Below the pieces are notes generated by a model that did no database searches, was not told the origin of the DNA, and saw only the letters and a list, made by a program, of their open reading frames with translations. 40,926 nt of DNA from Clostridium psychrophilum (GTDB taxonomy: Bacteria > Bacillota > Clostridia > Clostridiales > Clostridiaceae). The position numbers and the translations under genes are program-made. Below are positions 34,805 through 40,926 of this stretch, one piece after another; the stretch's first letter is position 1, and every line of letters starts with the position of its first letter. The stretch lies in contig NZ_JAHLEC010000027.1 in NCBI RefSeq assembly GCF_018861705.1, positions 1-40,926 on the forward strand, given 5' to 3'.

Positions 34805-36292
34805 ATGATTTTATCTAAAAATCAAATTAATAGATATTTAAGACATATAATAATTCCTGAAATAAGTGGACCAGGTCAAAAAAAAATATTAGAGTCAAAA
34901 ATTTATTTATATTCATCTACAGTACTAGAGGCCTCATCCCTTATATATTATCTTGCTGCCTCTGGAATAGGATACATTTTCTGCTCTTTTAAAGATGACC
35001 AGGGCTTTGATGAGTTATATAATAATATAAAAGATTTAAATGAAGATGTAGTTGTTACACTAACTGATAAAAAAATACCAATAGTTCGCGGTAACTCACT
35101 TTCTATTGAAGGTTTTGAAATTAGAATATTAATTAGTAACTATGAGGACCTCCAAAGTATGTTGATGCGTTTTGCTAGTAGTCAGACTCCTTCTAAATTC
35201 ATTCCTACAATACTAGCAATTAATGGTGGATGGAAGGGAATTCTTCAAACATTTTGTAATGAGGTGGATTTTAATTCTTTAATTTCAAATTCCTTAACCT
35301 TGGACTCAAATCCCCTCCGAAATAAAGCTTATGCTAAAGAAGGTAATATTCTTTCTCATAACCTTCTTGGAGCACTCACTACAGTTGAATGTGTAAAACT
35401 TTGTTTAAATATTGGGACGATATTAGATAAACCTTTATGTTTTGATCTTCTACCAATGAAATTCTACAAATTGGATACTAAGGTCATAAATTCAACAATA
35501 ATTGATTTTTTTAAAGATAATTACTCTGAGAATCATTTATCTTCATATTTAAAAGAAACTAATAATACTAAAAATCTATCAGATAGTAAAGTATTAATTG
35601 TAGGTACCGGAGGACTTGGGTCTCCTGTAGCATTTGCTTTAGCCTGTTTAGGAATTGGAACAATCGGTCTTGTTGATTATGATAAAGTAGAAATTAGTAA
35701 CCTTAATCGTCAAATACTTCATTCTGCTTCTAGAATTAATATGCCAAAGGTGGACTCAGCAAAAGTTTTCATAAAAAATATTAATCCAGATGTGAATGTT
35801 GTAACTTACAATACTGACCTCAATATTAACAATTCTAAAGACATAATTAAAGATTATGATGTTATTATAGATGGCGTTGATAATTTTCCAGCTCGGTATC
35901 TTCTAAATGACACATGTTTCTTTTTAAATAAACCGCTTGTTGATGCTGCCGCTGTAAAGCTTCATGGATTAATTATGACAATATTACCAAATGAAGGCCC
36001 ATGTTATCGTTGTGTTTTCCCCGTTAAACCAGAACAAAATAATGTTATGCGTTGCTCTGAAGCAGGTGTCTTAGGACCGGTACCTGGAGTAATGGGCTTT
36101 ATTCAAGCAGCTGAAGTTGTAAAACTACTTATGAAAGTTGGCGAAACTTTATATAATCGAATAATCTACTATGATGCCTTAGATTCCGACTTTGATTATA
36201 TTAACACTAATAAATCACCTAAATGTAATTTATGCGGCACTCACCCAACAATTAATACTCCAGTCGAATATACTAACTCATGTAAATTATAA
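34805..36292 (+). CDS. MoeB/ThiF-type E1 enzyme with an N-terminal degenerate E1-like domain
   Basis: The C-terminal half (about 255-495) is a complete MoeB/ThiF adenylating enzyme: GTGGLGSP (267-274), DYDKVEISNLNRQ, ATP-site DGVDNFPARYLLND, zinc cysteines CYRC (400, 403) and CNLC (about 474-477), and RCSEAGVLGPVPGVMG with catalytic-type Cys417. It would activate the C-terminal Gly-Gly of a MoaD-like protein. The N-terminal 240 residues begin RYLRHIIIPEISGPGQKKIL, as E1 proteins do, but lack the nucleotide loop and zinc cysteines. So this is a pseudo-E1 plus E1 fusion. GAGAGGAAG lies 12 bases before the ATG. A 3' copy survives at 26836-27024. Confidence 0.9.
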   Translation: MILSKNQINRYLRHIIIPEISGPGQKKILESKIYLYSSTVLEASSLIYYLAASGIGYIFCSFKDDQGFDELYNNIKDLNEDVVVTLTDKKIPIVRGNSLSIEGFEIRILISNYEDLQSMLMRFASSQTPSKFIPTILAINGGWKGILQTFCNEVDFNSLISNSLTLDSNPLRNKAYAKEGNILSHNLLGALTTVECVKLCLNIGTILDKPLCFDLLPMKFYKLDTKVINSTIIDFFKDNYSENHLSSYLKETNNTKNLSDSKVLIVGTGGLGSPVAFALACLGIGTIGLVDYDKVEISNLNRQILHSASRINMPKVDSAKVFIKNINPDVNVVTYNTDLNINNSKDIIKDYDVIIDGVDNFPARYLLNDTCFFLNKPLVDAAAVKLHGLIMTILPNEGPCYRCVFPVKPEQNNVMRCSEAGVLGPVPGVMGFIQAAEVVKLLMKVGETLYNRIIYYDALDSDFDYINTNKSPKCNLCGTHPTINTPVEYTNSCKL

Positions 36293-36294
36293 AA

Positions 36295-36334
36295 GATAAG
36301 GGAATCAGCTAAATTTTTCACTGATTCCCTTATC
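36295..36334. terminator. Convergent terminator between the moeB-like gene and MOSC gene 2
   Basis: GATAAGGGAATCAG (36295-36308) pairs perfectly with CTGATTCCCTTATC (36321-36334). It serves both converging units. Confidence 0.8.
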
Positions 36335-36424
36335 TAATATAATGTTTAAGCAGGAATTTCAATTTTCTAAACTTCCATTTTGTTACACTTGTCATGCGAC
36401 GTTTTTTCGTATGTTTCCATAAAC

Positions 36425-36859
36425 TTATGCCTCCACTATTACTTCATCTCCGGCTTTAATATAGCCCTCTTCAAGCACTATAGCAAATATGCCTTCTCTT
36501 GGCATTATACATTCACCAACGAGTTTCATAATTTCACAGCCTTTATGACATTCTTTTCCTATCTGCGTTACCTCGAAAAGTACCTCTCCTACTCTAAGTT
36601 TAGTTCCAATTGGAAGTTCAAACAAAACTATTCCCTCAGTAGTAATATTTTCAACAAACTTTCCAGAGCACAAACCTTCTACTCCAGTAGCTCTCATTTT
36701 TTCAATACTTTCTTCCCCAAAAAAACTCACTTGCCTATTCCCATTTCCTGCATGTGCATCTCCCTCAAGTCCATGATTAATCTTAAAAAAGCCTTTTTCT
36801 ATAGGGTGTTTTATCACACCTTTTTTCTCACTTATATTTACAGCATTAACCTTTGCCAT
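36425..36859 (-). CDS. MOSC domain-containing protein (copy 2)
   Basis: This 144-residue paralogue of the MOSC protein at 27108-27545 is alike along its whole length. It keeps [38 protein letters not shown] and [23 protein letters not shown]. It differs mainly in KW to GN near residue 40 and in the C-terminal residues VIVEA. The frame is intact. Behind it the moaC, moaA and moeA-PBP genes survive only as fragments, so its former operon promoter is gone and its expression is uncertain. It is the right-hand copy of the duplicated segment. Confidence 0.88.
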   Translation of the reverse strand: MAKVNAVNISEKKGVIKHPIEKGFFKINHGLEGDAHAGNGNRQVSFFGEESIEKMRATGVEGLCSGKFVENITTEGIVLFELPIGTKLRVGEVLFEVTQIGKECHKGCEIMKLVGECIMPREGIFAIVLEEGYIKAGDEVIVEA

Positions 36860-37079
36860 TACAATTCCTTCCTTTCAAATATTCCTGATAGTTCTGATGT
36901 TTTATAAATAAGTTTGTCTATATCTTTCATTACTTTAATATTTCTTCAAAACGTAAAATATCATCGTATTCCTTACTAATAATCCCTTGCTCTGGCATAC
37001 AATATTGGAATCTTAAATTACATCTGTCAGTTACTGATACCCTTAAGTAATTGATTTTTCTTCCATAACTATCTCCCAT
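36859..37079 (-). pseudogene. Fused remnant of moaA (5' part) and moaC (3' end)
   Basis: From 37079 the frame reads like the MoaA N-terminus ([19 protein letters not shown], then [10 protein letters not shown]), already with one cluster Cys changed to Phe. It stops after FEEILK, past an internal deletion that removes the GGEP motif. A short second frame then joins a MoaA piece (DIDKLIYKTSEL) directly to the MoaC C-terminus (SGIFERKEL). It is a clear decay product of a duplicated moaC-moaA pair. Confidence 0.88.
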
Positions 37080-37090
37080 ATAACCCTCCT

Positions 37091-37465
37091 CTAAAGTAGA
37101 ATTATTTTCCCTATTTCAGTATAATCATAGCCACAAAGTATATCAAGCTCGTTTTTAAATTCCTCCGACTTAATTACATTAATGAATTCTGTTATCATTT
37201 CCATATTTATAAATTCCTTAGATACAGCAAAATCATATTCCTCATTCCCAAGTTCTACGAAATCAAGGTTCATTAACTTAGCTGCTGAATAAACTCCTAG
37301 CCCACAATCTGCATCTCCTGCTGCAACTACTGCCGCAACTGCAATATGTGTAAATTCTTCTCTTTCATACCCAGATATACTTTGTGAATTAATATTAAGT
37401 TTTTTTAAGTTATAATCTAAAAATAACCTGGTGCCCGAACCTCTTTGTCTATTAACAAATTTTCC
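37091..37465 (-). pseudogene. C-terminal remnant of the moeA-PBP fusion gene
   Basis: About 124 codons match the end of the intact moeA-PBP protein: FVNRQRGSGTRLF, AVAAVVAAGDADCGLG and [11 protein letters not shown]. The frame is open but has no start, and the similarity ends abruptly at about 37465. This marks the right limit of recognisable duplication. The short in-frame ATG at 37273 has no ribosome site and is unlikely to be used. Confidence 0.88.
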
Positions 37466-37586
37466 AATTTCTTGTTTTTACAGTATTTACTATTGTTAAT
37501 GTTATTCTGGTAATTTATTCTCACTTAAAAATTTTCTTGTAACTACTTCCCGGTTTGTACAAACTTAAACAATTTAATAAAAACAA

Positions 37587-37630
37587 AATGCGTTAGTCAG
37601 ATAAAATTAATTTTATCTGACTAACGCATT
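37587..37630 (-). terminator. Long perfect palindrome, terminator of lctP-larA
   Basis: A 44-base perfect palindrome with arms AATGCGTTAGTCAGATAAAA and its complement meets around a central TTAA. On the minus strand TTTGTTTTTATT follows. It lies 57 bases after the larA stop. Confidence 0.85.
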
Positions 37631-37687
37631 AATACTATATTGATATATTACATACCTTTAAATCACATTTCAAAATAAAAATAAGCT

Positions 37688-38968
37688 TTAAAGTTGTCTT
37701 ACTATTACAGAAACTCCATCAGGTATTACTGTTATTGTTGCCTCTTTACCCTTTATCTCAAAAGCTTTTTTAAGTGCCTCTTCAAATGTAAATGCATGTT
37801 GCATATGCATTTTCTTTATCATTTCAGGATCACACAAATCTGAAACAAGAATTACAGTAAACTTATCAAGTATTCGTGCAAGTATCTGGAATTCCCATTG
37901 GTCTGGTGCCGTTTCATTTCTTCCTACTTTAATTACCTTATCAAGAACCTCTCTTGGGCTACTTGCATTTGCTATATTGTCATAGAATGACTGACCACCA
38001 TGTCCATCATTACAAGCAGACACCATGATTATAACTCCTCCATCCTTGCAAGTTGCTTCAGCTGCCGTCATACCTTTTACAGACTGATATAGGTTTTGGT
38101 CTAGAGGGTAGCCTCCATTAGTCGATATAGCAATATCTGCTTTAACAGCTTTTACAGATGCAAGTTCCATTACAAATTTACACCCCTCAACATGTGCAAG
38201 CTCACTATCTCCTGCAAATGCACTTATTATCTTTTTCTCGCTGTCAATAACAACATTTAGTATAAATGCAAGTTTTGCCTCTTTTGCAGCATATAACATA
38301 TCTATATGAATTGGGTTATTTTTAATAACTCCAGAGCGAGCGAACTCGCTTGCTATAAATTCAGAACAATGATTGGCCATAACTGTCTTTGCTGACGCCA
38401 CTCCAGGAAGAATGCTTTTGCGACCTCCAGAAAATCCTGCAAAGAAATGTGGTTCTATAAATCCTTCTGCTATTAATAGCTCTGCTTCCATCGCAATCTT
38501 ATTAAGCAATAATTCTCCACCAGATGGAAGAGTTCCAACATGTACAACAGAATTATAGTCAGTTGATACATGAATTACTATCTTTTCATTATCTACAATT
38601 TCTTGTCCAAATTTATTAATCATCTCTTCAGTTGTAGTTGGTCTATGAAATCCAGTTGCAATTAATATTGTTATATCAATTTTAGGATTAATCGCTCTAA
38701 TTCTCTTAAGAAGTATTGGCATTGTAATTTTACTTGGTACAGGTCTTGTATGATCACTAGTTATTATTACTATGTTTTTCTTGTTTTTAACTAGCTCTTC
38801 TAGTTTTACACTTCCAATAGGATTATCAAGTGCTTTGTTTACAATATCCTGCTGAGTGCTTTTTACTTTGAAATCATGAGCCTTTGATTCTAATATCGCC
38901 AACAAATTTTTTTCAGGTAGTTCAATTTCCAAAAACCTTTTTGAATATGGTATTTTGACTTTTGTCAT
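37688..38968 (-). CDS. larA: Nickel-dependent lactate racemase
   Basis: LarA interconverts L- and D-lactate with a nickel-pincer nucleotide cofactor. The 426-residue protein has the known active-site residues at the same positions as in the Lactobacillus plantarum enzyme: His108 (GFHRPTTTEE), His174 (EPHFFAGFSGGRKS), Lys184 and His200 (MANH). SDHTRPVPS and PDQWE are also typical. Cofactor genes larB, larC and larE are not in the window and must be elsewhere if it works. GGGAGGGA precedes the ATG. It lies 12 bases after lctP, so transport and racemisation are coupled. LarA homologues can act on other 2-hydroxyacids, but the permease supports lactate. Confidence 0.94.
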   Translation of the reverse strand: MTKVKIPYSKRFLEIELPEKNLLAILESKAHDFKVKSTQQDIVNKALDNPIGSVKLEELVKNKKNIVIITSDHTRPVPSKITMPILLKRIRAINPKIDITILIATGFHRPTTTEEMINKFGQEIVDNEKIVIHVSTDYNSVVHVGTLPSGGELLLNKIAMEAELLIAEGFIEPHFFAGFSGGRKSILPGVASAKTVMANHCSEFIASEFARSGVIKNNPIHIDMLYAAKEAKLAFILNVVIDSEKKIISAFAGDSELAHVEGCKFVMELASVKAVKADIAISTNGGYPLDQNLYQSVKGMTAAEATCKDGGVIIMVSACNDGHGGQSFYDNIANASSPREVLDKVIKVGRNETAPDQWEFQILARILDKFTVILVSDLCDPEMIKKMHMQHAFTFEEALKKAFEIKGKEATITVIPDGVSVIVRQL

Positions 38969-38980
38969 TTATATCCCTCC

Positions 38981-40504
38981 CTACATTGTAAAAAAGCTTG
39001 CTCCAAAATAAGTAATTAACCCTAAGATTACTACATATGCTAGGCAAAATTTTAAAGTTGCCTTTAATATCTTACCTTCTGCTCCTACAAGTCCTGTAGC
39101 TGCTGTAGCAACCGCAATACTTTGAGGAGAAATCATTTTACCAGCAGTAGCACCACCAGTATTAGCAGCTGCTAACCAGTAAGGACTCATATGCAAATTT
39201 CTTGCTACTTCAACCTGCAACGGTCCGAACAATACATTTGCAGAGGTATCACTACCAGTTACAAAGGTACCTAGAGCACCTATAATTGGTGCAAATAATG
39301 GATAAAAGCTTCCTGTTACTGCAACAAGTACAACTGCAATGGATGTTATCATTCCACTATGGCTCATTACCTTTGCAAGAGATACAATAGCAACTATAGT
39401 AATTGCGGTTTTACTCATTTGTTTACAAGTGTCTAGAAATACTTTCATAATATCTTTAGCTTTAGCTCCCTGAACAAGTCCACCTATAAATGTTGCTATA
39501 AATATAAGTGTACCTGGATTTACAATCCATGCAAAGGTACTAAGTGCTGCATGTGGACCATTATATATCATAAATGATGATTTTAAAGTTGATAATGGTT
39601 TATTGATTGCTGGAACTAAAGAACTTGTTATTAAAATTAAAGTTAAGATTAAAATAAATGGAACCCATGCTATAAATGCTTTGTGTAAAGATATTTTAAC
39701 CTTATCTGTAGCTGCAGTTTTTTTGTAGAATACTTTAGCTATTGTAACTGTTACAATGATACATATTATTGAACCTATTAATGCTGGAAGTTCAGCACCC
39801 ATAGTTTTTGCTACTAAAAGTTCTGGTATTGCAAAAGATAGTCCTGAAGCAAGACAAATTAGAACTACTCCCTTTATGGCCTTTAAACTTTTACCTGTCA
39901 GCATTACCAGTATTAATGGTAAAATTACGATTAATACAAATAATTGAAGTCCAACTGCATAACTTAAAGTAACTGGATTAATTCCTGCAACTTTTGCAAG
40001 AGTAGTTACAGGTAAACCTATTGCTCCAAAAGCTGTTGGCGTTGTATTTGCTATAAGACATATTATTGCTGCAAATATAGGATCAAAACCAAGTGCGGCT
40101 AAAATACTTGCAGGTATTGCAACTGCTGTACCGAAACCTGCAATTGCTTCAAGAAATCCACCGAATCCCCAAGCAACAATTAAAACAAGTATTCTTCTAT
40201 CAGTTGTTATTCCTGTCATCATATCCTTTATTACATCCATGCTTTTTGTATAAATAGATAAATTGTAGGTAAACACTGCTGCTATTATTACAGCAATTAT
40301 TGGCCATATTGCCATTGTTGCACCCTCAAGAGTTGCTGTAAGTGCTTGATCTATTGGCATTTTCCAAACTAAAACTGCAAGTATTATTGTAATTACAAGT
40401 GTAATTGAACATGTTTTATGTCCTGGCATTTTTAATACACCTAGGGACACCATTAACCATACTATAGGGATAAGTGCTATGAAAAATAATAAATAAGTAT
40501 TCAT
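38981..40504 (-). CDS. lctP: L-lactate permease (LctP family)
   Basis: This 507-residue membrane protein has about 12-13 helices and imports lactate or glycolate with protons. Signature segments: WKMPIDQALTATLEGATMAI, AWGFGGFLEAIAGFGTAVAIPASILAALGFDP, ANTTPTAFGAIGLPVTTL and GSDTSANVLFG with AANTGGATAGKMISPQSIAVA. The length is normal. AAAGGAGAGAA precedes the ATG. In lactate-using acetogens and clostridia it follows etfB-etfA-lactate dehydrogenase genes. Here only relics of those remain upstream, so it may now serve uptake or export of racemised lactate. Confidence 0.95.
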   Translation of the reverse strand: MNTYLLFFIALIPIVWLMVSLGVLKMPGHKTCSITLVITIILAVLVWKMPIDQALTATLEGATMAIWPIIAVIIAAVFTYNLSIYTKSMDVIKDMMTGITTDRRILVLIVAWGFGGFLEAIAGFGTAVAIPASILAALGFDPIFAAIICLIANTTPTAFGAIGLPVTTLAKVAGINPVTLSYAVGLQLFVLIVILPLILVMLTGKSLKAIKGVVLICLASGLSFAIPELLVAKTMGAELPALIGSIICIIVTVTIAKVFYKKTAATDKVKISLHKAFIAWVPFILILTLILITSSLVPAINKPLSTLKSSFMIYNGPHAALSTFAWIVNPGTLIFIATFIGGLVQGAKAKDIMKVFLDTCKQMSKTAITIVAIVSLAKVMSHSGMITSIAVVLVAVTGSFYPLFAPIIGALGTFVTGSDTSANVLFGPLQVEVARNLHMSPYWLAAANTGGATAGKMISPQSIAVATAATGLVGAEGKILKATLKFCLAYVVILGLITYFGASFFTM

Positions 40505-40613
40505 GTTGTATTCTCTCCTTTACTTAGTAATATTATTAGCAATTTTAAATCGTTTACATAAAGGCATTATAATATCGCCAACATCTCTAAAAGACATTGG
40601 GGTTATATCCGTT
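40505..40613 (-). other. Spacer before lctP with a weak 25-codon frame
   Basis: A minus-strand frame at 40520-40597 (MSFRDVGDIIMPLCKRFKIA...) lacks a ribosome site and is not recognised. It may be part of the decayed lactate operon or chance. No promoter of lctP was identified here. Confidence 0.25.
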
Positions 40614-40724
40614 TTATTCACAAACCTTTCCTGGATCTAATATATTTTCAGAATCAAATGCTAATTTTATGTTTTTCACAAGAAATACACATACTGGACC
40701 TAATTGTTTTAGAATATAAGCTTT
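40614..40724 (-). pseudogene. C-terminal remnant of FAD-linked lactate/glycolate dehydrogenase (GlcD/LctD type)
   Basis: A 36-codon frame ends KNIKLAFDSENILDPGKVCE. This is the unmistakable C-terminus of the FAD oxidase family, usually K-x-AFDPxNILNPGK. The rest of the gene is absent and stops lie upstream. It sits directly before lctP, where the intact dehydrogenase lies in known lactate operons. Confidence 0.8.
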
Positions 40725-40843
40725 ATTAGCATACCTTAAACATTTTACAACCTACATTAACTTCGATTTTTTATAATTGTATTCGATCGCACCAAAAGGG
40801 AAAATTTTATTAATTGTTTAACGTTTGTTTTATTTACTCGCCC

Positions 40844-40905
40844 TTAATGATAACTTAATTTACTCATGAATATTCCTCCTTCTTCATATAAACTAATATT
40901 TTCAT
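40844..40905 (-). pseudogene. Relic gene starts of the lactate Etf/dehydrogenase operon
   Basis: Two strong ribosome sites survive with only stubs behind them. AGGAGGGG is followed by ATG at 40905 and MKILVYMKKEEYS, resembling an EtfB start (MKILVCIKQ). AGGAGGAA is followed by ATG at 40867 and MSKLSYH. They overlap each other by four bases. They look like the leftovers of large internal deletions in an operon ahead of lctP. Confidence 0.5.
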
Positions 40906-40926
40906 ATGTATTCCCCTCCTATATTT

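Noticed and set aside
36380-36907. A 175-codon plus-strand frame over MOSC copy 2
   Set aside because: It is antisense to a clear MOSC gene and Phe/Ser/His-rich, with no ribosome site; a similar shadow exists opposite the other MOSC copy.

Overview
The window is low-GC DNA with clostridial gene content: butyrate kinase, a tungsten-type aldehyde:ferredoxin oxidoreductase, split activators of 2-hydroxyacyl-CoA dehydratases, lactate permease with racemase, near-consensus Shine-Dalgarno sites and several TTG/GTG starts. It fits a strict anaerobe of Clostridium (sensu stricto) or a close relative. No phage, integrase, intact transposase, CRISPR array or rRNA was seen.

Layout. (1) 1-2.0 kb: an iron-sulfur/FMN-reductase-like flavoprotein, a GreA-type factor and a UPF0756 membrane protein. 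(2) 2.2-8.5 kb, minus strand: a nitrogen-storage cluster with cyanophycinase (cphB), cyanophycin synthetase (cphA), and a second cphA paralogue whose ATP-grasp half is damaged while the Mur-ligase half is intact. The two cphA genes share coding and upstream sequence, including an identical 16-bp box. (3) 8.8-11.7 kb: three overlapping genes, two DUF2229-type cysteine-rich proteins and an HgdC-type ATPase. (4) 11.8-14.2 kb: the AmmeMemoRadiSam pair amrS and amrBA, each broken by a one-base frameshift in a homopolymer near its 5' end. (5) 14.4-19.4 kb: orphan butyrate kinase, a PucR/CdaR-type regulator with an MsmK/UgpC ATPase, a small unknown gene and a maltose acetyltransferase. (6) 19.9-25.6 kb: a tungsten/molybdenum module with a good promoter under a 33-bp palindrome, a candidate Moco/Tuco riboswitch ending in a strong terminator, AOR, MoaD-like protein, and a FecCD-type ABC transporter. 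(7) 26.3-26.8 kb: a shortened tmRNA relic and tRNA-Ser. (8) 26.8-37.5 kb: pyranopterin cofactor genes (MOSC, moaC, moaA, moeA-PBP, moeA, mogA) divergent from xdhC, a NifU-like gene and a moeB-like E1. Broken copies at both edges show that an approximately 9.3-kb segment was tandemly duplicated and then decayed reciprocally. (9) 37.7-40.9 kb: lactate racemase and lactate permease, preceded by relics of a lactate dehydrogenase/Etf operon.

How it fits together. Regions 6 and 8 together supply most of metal uptake, pterin synthesis, sulfur transfer, metal insertion and an apo-enzyme (AOR). No moaE or mobA/B was seen. The window also shows much gene decay: frameshifts, a duplicated repeat abutting cphA-2, half-lost duplications and a gutted lactate operon. 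The most unusual object is the second cyanophycin synthetase, which by motif inspection should have lost backbone-extending ATP-grasp activity but kept the side-chain (Mur-like) ligase.
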